Shown one piece after another: positions 39,223-50,464 of a stretch of DNA of 64,000 nt. Below the pieces are notes generated by a model. The model was not told the DNA's origin and ran no database searches. It was given only the letters and a program-made list of their open reading frames with translations. Positions within the stretch are counted from its first letter, which is position 1; each line of letters opens with the position of its first letter. Position numbers and translations under genes: made by a program. Source of the stretch: Siphonodentalium dalli. Taxonomy: Eukaryota > Mollusca > Scaphopoda > Gadilida > Siphonodentaliidae. The stretch covers positions 264,772,077 through 264,836,076 of the forward strand of contig CP136061.1 in assembly GCA_032622095.1 (NCBI GenBank). Direction: 5' to 3'.

Positions 39223-41298
39223 ATGTCAAAAACGGAGTCCTGTGAATCGTGTTTTGGAAATTTCAGCATCTTTAAATGGAAGAAAAAATGTAGGAATTGT
39301 GAAAGAATATTTTGCTCTTCTTGTGTCTTCAAATATAAACTCTATGGAAATGGAACGTTCTCACAATGTAAAAAGTGCAAGATTCTTATGTCTGGGAATT
39401 TTACTAAGAATGAAATATCCAGTTGGAAGATACGTGACTTGCGATCAGTTCTAATGGTGCAAGATATTCCGACCAATCAGTGCACAGAGAAGGGGGATTT
39501 GATTGTCTTACTTTTTGAGCACTTTAGCCAGCATTTTATGCGCCCAACAAGTCGACAGAATCAGCATGAAGCTGACGTGCAGCAACTGGCAGAACGAATG
39601 CGTCTTGAGAATATGGAAGCTCAGGAATCGTTTGTTTCACAAGGAGACGCAGCTCAATCCAATTCTGGAGAAATTCCGTCCCATTCTGATTTAATTCTGA
39701 GTGAAATATCCCCACAGTCAGCAGAGGCATCAATCCAAGATCCCCGAGCCACTGTTTCTGATAATCCACAATACACTGTTTCTGTTAATCCACCAGTCAA
39801 TGTGAATGATAATCCACAAGAAAATGTTTCTGATAATCCACAAGACACTGTTTCTGTTAATTCACCAGTCAATGTGTCTGATAATCCACAAGAAAATGTT
39901 TCTGATAATCCACAAAAAAATGTTTCTGTTGATCCACAAGGCACTGTGTCTGACAATCCGCAAGTCACTGTGTCTGATAATCCACAAGAAAATGTTTCTG
40001 TTAATCCACAAGACACTGTTTCTGTTAATCCACCAGTCAATGTGTCTGATAATCCACAAGACACTGTGTCTGATAATCCACAAAAAAATGTTTCTGTTAA
40101 TCCACAAGGCACTGTGTCTGACAATCCGCAAGTCACTGTGTCTGATAATCCACAAGACACTGTTTCTGTTAATCCACAAGAAAATGTTTCTGTTAATCCA
40201 CAAGACACTGTGTCTGAAGCTTACTCAACAGGAAGAAATCAGACAACAAATGTAACAATGTCAAAAACAGAGTCCTGTGAATCGTGTTTTGGAAATTTCA
40301 GCATCTTTAAAAGGAAGAAAAAATGTATGAATTGTGGAAGGATATTTTGCTCTTCTTGTGTCTTCAAATATAAACTCTATGGAAATGGAACATTCTCACA
40401 ATGTAAAAAGTGCTACATTCTTATGTCTGGGAATTTTACTCAGAATGATCTATCCAGTTGGAAGATACGTGAATTGCGATCATTTCTAATGGCGCAAGAT
40501 ATTCCGACCAATCAGTGCAAAGAGAAGGAGGATTTGATTGTCTTACTTTTTGAGCACTTTAGCCAGCATTTTATGCGCCCATCAAATCGACAGAACCAGC
40601 ATGAAGCTGAGGTGCAGCAACTGGCAGAACGAATGCGTCTTGAGAATATGGAAGCTCAGGAATCGTTCGTTTCACAAGGAGACGCAGCTCAATCCAATTC
40701 CGGAGAAATTCCGTCCCATTCTGATTTAATTCTGAGTGAAATATCCCCACAGTCAGCAGAGGCATCAATCCAAGATCCCCGAGCCACTGTTTCTGATAAC
40801 CCACAAGACACTGTTTCTGTTAATCCACCAGTCAATGTGTCTGATAATCCACAAGAAAATGTTTCTGTTAATCCACAAGACACTGTGTCTGATAATCCGC
40901 AAGTCACTGTGTCTGATAATCCAGAGCAAAACAATATCCCCTCTGTAAATAGGAAACGCACTACAATAGATTGTGTCACTTGCGAAGAGGACATTGAGGA
41001 ACTAAGTATACGTGATCTGAAGAATATTCTAATCACAAGCTTCATTAGCTTTAAAGGTGTCTGTGAGAAGGAAGAACTAAAACAGAAAGTCCTCCTCTTA
41101 TACAAGGATGTCGAGAACAATAAACAGAGGGAATCGGAGGAGAGTGAAATCTGTAAGATCTGCATGGATGCAGTGATAGACTGTGTGTTACTGGAATGTG
41201 GTCACATGGTTTCTTGTACTCAATGCGGCAAGCGGCTTGCTGAGTGTCCCATCTGCCGTCAGTACGTCGTCAGAGCAGTGCATGTTTTCAGATCGTAA
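39223..41298 (+). CDS. RNF34/RFFL-like E3 ubiquitin ligase with duplicated FYVE-like module and 8-residue repeats
   Basis: An intact, intronless frame of 691 residues. Residues about 1-175 hold a FYVE-like zinc finger (CESCFGNFSIFKWKKKCRNC, CSSCVFKYKL) and a SAP-like helix segment (SSWKIRDLRSVLMVQDIP). About 177-328 are some 19 copies of an 8-residue unit such as TVSDNPQD or NVSVNPQE. The module is repeated from residue 346 (offset 1,035 bp), followed by 6 more units. A second SAP-like segment and a C-terminal C3HC4 RING (CKICMDAVIDCVLLECGHMV, CPICRQYVVRAVHVF; about 644-691) are nearly identical to vertebrate RNF34/RFFL. Those ligases ubiquitinate caspases and trafficking proteins at membranes. 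Vertebrate forms have one FYVE-like domain, no such repeats, and about 370 residues. Absence of introns suggests a retrocopy. Confidence 0.85.
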   Translation: MSKTESCESCFGNFSIFKWKKKCRNCERIFCSSCVFKYKLYGNGTFSQCKKCKILMSGNFTKNEISSWKIRDLRSVLMVQDIPTNQCTEKGDLIVLLFEHFSQHFMRPTSRQNQHEADVQQLAERMRLENMEAQESFVSQGDAAQSNSGEIPSHSDLILSEISPQSAEASIQDPRATVSDNPQYTVSVNPPVNVNDNPQENVSDNPQDTVSVNSPVNVSDNPQENVSDNPQKNVSVDPQGTVSDNPQVTVSDNPQENVSVNPQDTVSVNPPVNVSDNPQDTVSDNPQKNVSVNPQGTVSDNPQVTVSDNPQDTVSVNPQENVSVNPQDTVSEAYSTGRNQTTNVTMSKTESCESCFGNFSIFKRKKKCMNCGRIFCSSCVFKYKLYGNGTFSQCKKCYILMSGNFTQNDLSSWKIRELRSFLMAQDIPTNQCKEKEDLIVLLFEHFSQHFMRPSNRQNQHEAEVQQLAERMRLENMEAQESFVSQGDAAQSNSGEIPSHSDLILSEISPQSAEASIQDPRATVSDNPQDTVSVNPPVNVSDNPQENVSVNPQDTVSDNPQVTVSDNPEQNNIPSVNRKRTTIDCVTCEEDIEELSIRDLKNILITSFISFKGVCEKEELKQKVLLLYKDVENNKQRESEESEICKICMDAVIDCVLLECGHMVSCTQCGKRLAECPICRQYVVRAVHVFRS

Positions 41299-41299
41299 A

Positions 41300-43082
41300 G
41301 ACTGAGAATTTCGAGATATATCCTTGTTTATTTGTTATAATCCTTGTTGTGAAAATGCACCTATTGCGTTATATAAGAGAAACAGTTCTTGAAATTGACC
41401 ATGGCAATAAGCAATGCCGTGGGAAACGCCGTGGGAACATGTGACATCTAACAGCATTAAATTTGATGTGGGGTTATTTTTCTAATTTCGAGGGCTGAGA
41501 GAAATTTGTGTGCTCTGGCAATGAGGCCACACTAAAATATCTTTGTTTCCCCTGACCCCCTTATGTTTCAAGAGTGAGTAGGTACAGTGTAGGTAGGTAA
41601 TTCATTTGTTTTACCTCTACAAGAGGCCACTGGATAGATCTATTCAGAATTGGTTCCCGAAGTGCATGAACCTGAAGAGACCCCAGTAAACATTATTGAG
41701 ACACCTGATGATATTGAGACAAATAAACTGGATTAAATTGTAAACTGGTGTTTTTTCCCCAACAGAGCTAACATGCGGAAATTTCCGATTTTGTATTTTT
41801 AATGTCCAATATGATTGAAAAACTTAAGCAATTCATCTAGATATCATAATAATGATGTACATCTGTTGTTCCAGGTAACATAACATGGGGTTTCCTTACA
41901 TTTGGAGTTTTATTTCATACTACTGGGGTAGCCGGCGTTGCTCGAGTTAAAAATGCATTATTTATTAGTGGTCCTTCAATTAATTTTAAATAATTATTAG
42001 TTATCTGGGCTAAACATCACTTATTGCATGACTCTCCAGATAAAGTTACATTTATCTTTTTCAGTTGATAATAAATGCTCTTTGTTGCTAATTAGTAGTG
42101 CCTGTATAAGTCATTTGAGGTCAACAGCACCTATCATGTGACAGTCCCCGTGTCATTTTACTTTAGTCCACCAATTTTCCCACATAATAGCTGGGCTGAT
42201 AATAAACACTTCTTATGGATCATATAATTTATTAGTACCCCTTTATGTCATCTGAGGTCAAATGCGCCTATCCCATGATAATCCCCTGGTCAGGTGACTC
42301 ATCTGTACCAATATTCCTGCATATCTTCAAAGCTGAGAAGGAACGCTCTTTATTGCTCATATTTGCCCCTTTTTATCGTCTGAGATCAACGGCATTTATC
42401 TCATGACATGCTACGGGTCAATTTACCCCCCTTTTCTTTATAACATAGAACAAAAAGGCAGGGAATATATCGATTTGTTTATATTTGTTTCTCGATAATT
42501 CAAAGTATGGGGTGGTTGTAACTCGAAATTTAGTGACCCAAAAATACATCCGTGATTGTCAGTGGCGCAAAGCAAAATTGCTCACAAACTCCCTAAAATA
42601 ATATAATCTCGAGCTACAACTTTCGTCTACTGATGAATAAACTATTAATCAACATGTATTAACAAAGAAATACTATACTAGTATATTCCCAGCGTTATTT
42701 TTCGACTTTATAACAATCCCTGTCAAAACCTCAAAAAGTTCCCAGGTTTTGTACTGGTGGAATATGATATCTATGGGCGTTAGCCAGAGTAGATATTCAT
42801 GGCATGATCTAATGTATATACAGCTCAGTTGAACGTATGTTGCAATTGGTAAACCGGAAGTCCAAGTCCATTCCCATCATCATTTGATGTGATCGAGCGA
42901 CCACAACAGAGGCAATAATGTGTTCAAAGTATTTTGGTAAAGATTCCGGCCAGAGTAGAGATTCCTGGCATGATCTAGATAATCATCATTATGACTGTAA
43001 ACATATAGTTCTATGGGAGGCGAATACAATATTTTGAGTTGGGAGGTTATTTGAGGGTTTGTATCAACCCATATACCCTGTG
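41300..43082. other. Gene-free stretch with degenerate repeats
   Basis: At 41930-42460 an about 130-bp degenerate unit recurs (GTCATTTGAGGTCAACAGCA, GTCATCTGAGGTCAAATGCG, CGTCTGAGATCAACGGCA, each with a CTCTTTATTG or ACTTCTTATG word). A related set in inverse orientation is near 60700-61090 and 61510-61610 (AAGAGCGTTTATTATCA). No coding pattern. Confidence 0.5.
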
Positions 43083-44163
43083 CCAATGCATTCTCTTATA
43101 TATGCGAGTCGACCATAGGTCGCCTCGCTGCGAGGCGACTTAGGGTGCATTTACATTGCTATAGAAATGTACACAGATCTACACGCAGACAGTGTAAACG
43201 GGTTGATATAGAAATGCACACAGAAAGAAAACGGTATTAGTTCGTGTGAGCAAAAATCGTGACCGCTACACGTCACGGTCTACGCCCATATATTGCGACA
43301 GGCAAATCAGTTTTGATTAATTGTTACTCGGGCTTGGCGAATGTTTTCGTTGTCATTTCAACCCGTGTATTTCGAATATTGAACACGGATAGGGACGTGG
43401 CAACTTGTTCAACGGTTGGATATTTCATACCTGACACAACATTAGTTGTAATTTCCAAACCAACAATAGATTAAAAATGATTTTGTAGTTTGATTTTCAA
43501 ACATTTTATTTGGGGGGGGGGGGGGGGGGGTATTGTTTTCGGACCAATATTTGCATAATTTCCTACTTTTTATCAAAATTTTGGACTGGAATGGCCATCA
43601 GCTGGAAATTTTCCAACCTTATCATAGGGGCGGATGTAATGTTGGAAATGTCCAACACTTGGAAAGATTGTGTCCTGGTCCCTCCCCGTGGCCAGTCATC
43701 ATCATCATATTTATTGTCTAACAGCTATATATAAAAACTGCATGTAATTTAAGAAAACAATATTGTCCTACATTGGTTAACATTGTCATTGGAATTGTCA
43801 TCAGTTGAAAATTTTACTACATTTGGTCAAATAAAGGGTGTTGTAGGGTAACTGCATGATTTTCATTCTTTCTTCGAACCATTATCAAGTGGTATAAGGA
43901 TACACTTTAAATACATGCGGCACATACCAAATCGCTGTTATCTGCTGATAGTTGATACATTTTCATGTCTGGCCTAAACTGACACGACTCGCAGTGAATT
44001 GTCAATTACCAGAGTACAGATCAGCGCGCGTTCACTATTGGTAATCATTGTTGTGATCACAGTAATGCGCGACACGTGACTTCATACAGATCTATATACA
44101 TTTCTATAGCAATGTAAATGCACCCTTATGGTCGACTCGCATATATAAGAGAATGCATTGGCC
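43083..44163. repeat. Hairpin MITE split by a Harbinger-like insertion
   Basis: The left half CCAATGCATTCTCTTATATA TGCGAGTCGAC is at 43083; its complement ending ATATAAGAGAATGCATTGG is at 44128-44163. In other copies the halves are about 10-20 bp apart; here 983 bp separate them. Confidence 0.8.
43143..44125. mobile_element. Harbinger-like non-autonomous DNA transposon, 983 bp, TTA duplication
   Basis: Begins GGGTGCATTTACATTGCTAT (then AGAAATGT) and ends with its complement ATAGCAATGTAAATGCACCC. It is flanked by TTA at 43140-43142 and 44126-44128. The 3-bp TTA duplication fits PIF/Harbinger-type elements (TWA). The interior has a run of 19 G at 43512-43530 and no transposase frame. Confidence 0.75.
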
Positions 44164-44493
44164 TAACAATTTTTCATCATTTGTTATTATTATTTACAAT
44201 TTTAATAATGTTTTTCTTATATTCTTTAACAGACTTATTTTGTAGGTTTAGTGCCAGGGAATCTTACAGTTTTCATGGGCATCAAAATTATTACTATGAA
44301 TACTTGGTGATAGTTTTGAGTTAAAACATGCCCATAAGGTTTTATCCAATTTAATTTTTTTTAGGGCCGATTTTACAGACCGAAAAATTAGGGCCGATGA
44401 GAAGGGTTAAAGATGACCTATCCGATATGACACCATGAACACAACATTTGCCCGTGTTCTATGCAAGAAAATATACTTAGATCTGATACATGA
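44164..44493. other. Gene-free stretch before the satellite
   Basis: No feature recognised. Confidence 0.4.
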
Positions 44494-46421
44494 CACATTC
44501 ATGTGGCCTGTCGTGATCAATGTCCCAGCATGTCGTAAATTGATTATTCAGTGCTGGGACTGTGGCCTGTCATTATCAATGTCCCAGCATGTCGTAAATT
44601 GATTATTCAGTGCTTGGACTGTGACCTGTCATGATCAATGTCCCAGCATGTCGTAAATTGATTATTCAGTGCTTGGACTGTGGCCTGTCATGATCAATGT
44701 CCCAGCATGTCGTAAATTTATTATTCAGTGCTTGGACTGTGGCCTGTCATGATCAATGTCCCAGCATGTCGTAAATTGATTATTCAGTGCTTGGTCTGTG
44801 GCCTGTCATTATCAATGTCCCAGCATGTCGTAAATTGATTATTCAGTGCTTGGCCTGTGGCCTGTTATGATCAATGTCCCAGCATGTCGTAAATTGATTA
44901 TTCAGTGCTGGGCCTGTGGCCTGTCATAATCAATGTCCCAGCATGTCGTAAATTGATTATTCAGTGCTGGGCCTGTGGCCTGTCATGATCAATGTCCCAG
45001 CATGTCGTAAATTGATTATTCAGTGCTGGGCCTGTGGCCTGTCATGATCAATGTCCCAGCATGTCATAAATTGATTATTCAGTGCTTGGACTGTGGCCTG
45101 TCATGATCAATGTCCCAGCATGTCGTAAATTGATTATTCAGTGCTGGGTCTGTGGCCTGTCATAATCAATGTCCCAGCATGTCGTAAATTGATTATTCAG
45201 TGCTTGGACTGTGGCCTGTCATGATCAATGTCCCAGCATGTCGTAAATTGATTATTCAGTGCTGGGCCTGTGGCCTGTCATGATCAATGTCCCAGCATGT
45301 CGTAAATTGATTATTCAGTGCTTGGACTGTGGCCTGTCATGATCAATGTCCCAGCATGTCGTAAATTGATTATTCAGTGCTGGGTCTGTGGCCTGTCATG
45401 ATCAATGTCCCAGCATGTCGTAAATTGATTATTCAGTGCTGGTTCTGTGGCCTGTCATGATCAATGTCCCAGCATGTCGTAAATTAATTATTCAGTGCTT
45501 GGACTGTGGCCTGTCATGTTCAATGTCCCAGCATGTCGTAAATTGATTATTCAGTGCTTGGACTGTGGCCTGTCATGATCAATGTCCCAGCATGTCGTAA
45601 ATTGATTATTCAGTGCTGGGCCTGTGGCCTGTCATGATCAATGTCCCAGCATGTCGTAAATTGATTATTCAGTGCTTGGACTGTGGCCTGTCATGATAAA
45701 TGTCCCAGCATGTCGTAAATTGATTATTCAGTGCTGGGTCTGTGGCCTGTCATGATCAATGTCCCAGCATGTCGTAAATTGATTATTCAGTGCTGGTTCT
45801 GTGGCCTGTCATGATCAATGTCCCAGCATGTCGTAAATTAATTATTCAGTGCTTGGACTGTGGCCTGTCATGTTCAATGTCCCAGCATGTCGTAAATTGA
45901 TTATTCAGTGCTGGGCCTTTGGCCTGTCATGATTAATGTCCCAGCATGTCGTAAATTGATTATTCAGTGCTGGGCCTGTGGCCTGTCATGATCAATGTCC
46001 CAGCATGTCGTAAATTGATTATTCAGTGCTGGGCCTGTGGCCTGTCATGATCAATGTCCCAGCATGTCGTAAATTGATTATTCAGTGCTGGGCCTGTGGC
46101 CTGTCATGATCAATGTCCCAGCATGTCGTAAATTGATTATTCAGTGCTGGGCCTGTGGCCTGTCATGATCAATGTCCCAGCATGTCGTAAATTGATTATT
46201 CAGTGCTGGGCCTGTGGCCTGTTATGATCAATGTCCCAGCATGTCGTAAATTGATTATTCAGTGCTGGGCCTGTGGCCTGTCATGATCAATGTCCCAGCA
46301 TGTCGTAAATTGATTATTCAGTGCTTGGACTGTGGCCTGTCATGATCAATGTCCCAGCATGTCGTAAATTGATTATTCAGTGCTGGGCCTGTGGCCTGTC
46401 ATGATCAATGTCCCAGCATGT
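44494..46421. repeat. 59-bp satellite, about 32 copies with higher-order duplication
   Basis: The monomer runs TGTGGCCTGTCATGATCAAT, GTCCCAGCATGTCGTAAATT, GATTATTCAGTGCTGGGCC. The phase shifts by exactly one base per 60-base line throughout, so there are almost no indels. Variants at the junction (CTTGGACT, CTGGGCCT, CTGGGTCT, CTGGTTCT) and the rare AAATTAATTA form recur 354 bp apart (45481 and 45835), a six-monomer higher-order unit. No coding role is apparent, and it is not a CRISPR array because there are no unique spacers. Confidence 0.95.
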
Positions 46422-46658
46422 TGGAACGGGAGAACTTAATGGTCAAAATAATTTTTGCTGTTACAATTAATTTAATATGCTTTACTATGTTTTTTTTTTA
46501 GTTTCAGCTTAATATCATAGCCATTATTGATTTTCTAACACGATATTGATTTTATATCTCCTAGGCCCCATTGTTTCACACCAGGACTGCTTTTTAAACA
46601 GTATGATACTTTATGTTGCAGTTGGGACACTTTTTGTCATGTACGTGCATTCAATGTA

Positions 46659-46870
46659 CAGTAATGCCCTAATTAATCGACTCCCTAACCACAGCAGAAT
46701 TATGGGTAACTTTTCAGGATTAGTCGGAAATATGGCTTGTTGCCATTCACAGGAAAGCTCTCAGTGAGAGCTTTCCGATGAATGGCAACAAGCCATATTT
46801 CCGACTAAATCCTGAAAAGTTAACCATAATTCTGCTGTGGTTAAGGAGTTGATTATTTAGGGTATTACTG
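46659..46870. mobile_element. Foldback MITE with TA duplication, 212 bp
   Basis: An almost complete hairpin: CAGTAATGCCCTAATTAATC at the left pairs with the right end GGGTATTACTG, and pairing continues through TTGTTGCCATTCA to GGAAAGCTCTC at the centre near 46765. TA flanks both ends (46657-46658, 46871-46872), as in Tc1/mariner-type elements. Arms are about 100 bp with a loop of only a few bases. Confidence 0.85.
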
Positions 46871-46872
46871 TA

Positions 46873-47344
46873 ACATATTTGTAACCAGAAGTGCTACAAG
46901 AAAGATGCTGTTTTGTTTGATATTGAATTTTCAATTCTTTTATTTCATAGTAGTTTCTATTTCATAGTAGTTTCAATAATTTAGAGGGACATCAAATGTT
47001 TTACAATAACAAAACGAGATTTTTTGGTATTTATAGGTCTAATTATACAATGTATGTCATGTTTTGTTTTCAACATTTTTTTCAACAGAAAAAACCAGAA
47101 ATGACGTTAAATTGGATGTTGTATGTTGTTGTTGTAAATGGAGGTCTGGAAACCTGAATTCAAGTCAGAAAATGAGTCAGCATTTTTCCTTCATAATATC
47201 ATTCACCAGCCTTTTGTGGTTATGTCGGTCCTGCATGATTGTCTGAACAATACATGTATATTTAGACAGAGTATTACAAAAATTGGTGATGGTTCAGCCT
47301 AAAGCTGATACATACAAGCCTGCAAATAGTGAGCCTGTCATTTG
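46873..47344. other. Gene-free stretch
   Basis: AT-rich. A short duplication TTTCATAGTAGTTTC occurs at 46947-46975. No gene recognised. Confidence 0.4.
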
Positions 47345-47659
47345 CAGAATGAGGTCCCCAGAGGGTGAATTTCGTAATGCTATCCCATACGGTTGGCTAG
47401 CATCACCAAATTCACCCTCTGGGAACCTCATTCTGCTTTAGCCTCAACTGTGATGGGAGATCTGCAATCAGATTGAATTTTCCCAGTTGAAGATGTTCAC
47501 CCATTAGTCACCTCAATTATGCATTTTATCTTCAATGTTAATTTGAGATTATAGATATTTCCCAGCAGAATAAGGTCACCAGAGGGAGTGAATTTAGTGA
47601 TTCTAGCCTCGCTGTGTGGGATAGCATCACTAAATTCACCATCTGGACACCTCATTCTG
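47345..47659. repeat. Two CAGAATGAGGTCC hairpins in tandem
   Basis: Hairpins 47345-47435 and 47566-47659 belong to the family at 32891-33251. Starts are 221 bp apart here and 287 bp apart there, with related sequence between them (CACCCATT...CCTCAATTATGC), so the pair is probably one larger element. Confidence 0.7.
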
Positions 47660-49250
47660 GAAATGACAGACACACTAAACTCAGGCTTGCGGACAGTGTC
47701 TCTGATCCCTAATTAGAAGAAAAATAAGATGGCTACATATATCTAATGGTACACATTGTATTATTTTGGCATTGAAATCATTTAACTTTAACAGATATGA
47801 ACCGATTTCAATAATTTTTGGTATACATGCTTCTCGCAATACCCTACATGATGCGGCTAGGGATTGGCTCAGACTGTTTTTCGTATTATTACACTTCATT
47901 TTCGACTTATTTTGTCCGACTTAATAACTTTAACAAATATGAACCAATTTGAATAATTTTTTCTGTACAAGCTTCTTGTGACACCATATCGATATTATTA
48001 GTCCGAATTTTTCTTTAAAGTTAAATATCTTTTTTGTTGGGTTTACGGATAATGCGGGTTGAATTTGCCACGGTGGGGGTATGCTAGCACTCGAGTGCAC
48101 ACCTCTTGTTTTGGCATTGCAATCATTGTGCCAAGCACAGGTCTAGCACAGTGTTCTAATTAGGCATTGTTTTTACCCCATCCACCCTGCAGTTTTTGAC
48201 ATTCCCAATAACAGAAACCGATGCAATTTACTGGAAAAGATTGATCCTGTCAAACTGTCAAGGTTATATAAGGGTGAGTTCCCATCTACAGTCGCATCAA
48301 CTTTTAAGGTCAAACTGCTCTACAACCATGGTTGAATTCAATTGCTTCTCTTTCATCTGCTGGTTAAAATTTCTTTTGTCGATGGTTGTTGGTCCACTAT
48401 AAAATGCTTAATAATATATAGCCAATGACATCTCAAAGTGTTGAATATCAGGTCAAAGTACAATATGGAATCAAAGTATAATATTAAAGCAATACGATTA
48501 AGAATTCAACCTTAAGACGTACATGTGTACCATTAAACATAGACCTAAGTAATAACGCCTCTCTGCTATTTGAATTACACTGAAAATTTATTGGAATACA
48601 TGGTACAGAAACGACCAGTCTCCTGTGGTTATCACCAGGCTTGGTTTATGTGCCAATATAATAGGCGATAAATACCTTCAAAGTAAAATTAACACATACA
48701 TTATAAGTTGTGGTATCTGGATGCATGCACGACTGCAGATTGGAATATACCCTTAGTTTAGCTTTGTGATCAAGCTAAATCCACTTCATATTGAAATTAT
48801 TTAACATTTCTGTTCAGGGTCAGCATAATCAAACAGTGAAATGGAACAGAACAGATAAAATGAAGCATAATGTACATGTAGATCTAATACAATAACTTTA
48901 AGGGTCAGACGCACGTTTTGCCAAAATTTCTTGGTATTTAAAAATGTATTTTCTCTAAATCTATCAGAATCTATCAGGAATATCTTTGTGAAATTTTGTA
49001 CAAGAGATTATTGTGGTACCATATATAAGAACCATTGGACATTTGGTTATTATAATCTCATTTACTTTACTTTTATGACATGAAAAATCTTTAAAATTTC
49101 ACTGTGTTCAGGTACCGAGAACTACTGTAAAACAGATTTTTTTCGAAAGTGCATTTCATATATACATGATATCATATCTGAAGATCATGAGAGGAGACTT
49201 AATTGTTCTTGATTCATGAAACTAAATGATTATTTTCATTCAGAAAGACC
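47660..49250. other. Gene-free stretch
   Basis: Short degenerate duplications near 47770-47960 (ATATGAACCGATTTCAATAA and ATATGAACCAATTTGAATAA). No gene or clear mobile element. Confidence 0.45.
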
Positions 49251-50344
49251 ATGCTTTTGACAATGGCGGCCCACAGACACTTTGTAGAAAACAGTGTTTA
49301 CATAATATATATATATATGACAAGGTCAGACAATGTTCGGTTTCCCATTCCCGAAATTTGTTGCATTTCTGACTCACCGAACCGATTATGGCCGCGTAAA
49401 CGGCATTGTCGCTTGTTTTTCTTCTTTCAAAAGTGAATAAAAACCTCCTTACACTGTCAAATGCAGTGGAATGTCTAACAACAACTTTTGTATACTTTGA
49501 AGTGAGAAAATTGCTTCAAACCAGACCGTGAACATGCACTCCACGGTTGGTGGTTAACGGAATACGATAGGGGAACACTCCGACGTTTGTACTCAGATTT
49601 CACCAATTGTCGTACCTTGCTTGCCTGTACCAAGAAAATGACCAATTTGATTCTATTTGTCGTTATATATATTTATTACCCCATTTGTTATTCCTTTTCA
49701 TAAAAATAAAATAAAACAAGCCGAAGATGACATGTTTAAAATGTCTTAAGCATGAAATTGGTGATAAGTTGTTATCAGAGTACGTTATACTTGTGATAGT
49801 TACGTTACGCATACGGTGTTCCCATATCGTATTAGGAAATGTGACTCTTTCTCATTGGTCGATATTTAATATACATAATGTTTTTTTTCTGACCGTGGTT
49901 TCGTAAACAAAGCCACGTGAATATCGACCAATCAGAAAGAGGGCATATTTTGCCATGATTAATGGCGAATCAGGCCATGTTTATGGTTCGATTAGAAAGA
50001 TTTCTTCCACTTGAAAGTACAAAACAGGTTTATATCGGCATTCTACAGCACATTACATGGTAAGGAGGGTTTATATCACTTATGGAAATAGCAATATACG
50101 CGACAATACCGTTTATCCGACCAAAATCGGTGCAGTGTGTCAGAAAATCAACGTTGACGTCGTTCGGCGCTATTCCGTACCGAATTAGTGACTCCCCCTG
50201 TGGTAGTATATAAGGTATATATTTCAATATGTTTTTGCTACAAGTTCCCCGTGTGGCGGCCGTGTAAGTTTGTTTTCGACGTGGCAGGTTAATCGGACAG
50301 AATATAGACCTTAGATATACGCTACAGCCGTTCAATATTGACAA
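49251..50344. repeat. Diverged inverted repeat with a conserved 'FLTHxTDxGRxNGIV' coding-like stretch
   Basis: Plus strand near 49355-49415 and minus strand near 50165-50090 translate to FLTHRTDYGRVNGIVA and FLTHCTDFGRINGIVA. The flanks around 49855-49945 also pair (GACTCTTTCTCATTGGTCGA with TCGACCAATCAGAAAGAG). The protein-level match between arms exceeds the DNA match, which may mean a former coding sequence in a long inverted element. I do not recognise the peptide. Confidence 0.45.
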
Positions 50345-50464
50345 TTGAATTTAGATATCAACACTCTACACTATAGTGAGTCTTCAAGTTAGTAATTTGA
50401 CCCCAGGCAGAAACTTTATTACTCGAAAGTTGAGTCTCCTATCGTCGTGTTATCAGCAATAGTG

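Noticed and set aside
39654-40208. Minus-strand frames with SCGLTETV or LWINRNIF repeats opposite the ligase gene
   Set aside because: Shadows of the in-frame 24-bp coding repeat.
44494-46421. CRISPR-like array of 59-bp repeats
   Set aside because: No unique spacers; all bases belong to one monomer. It is a eukaryotic satellite.
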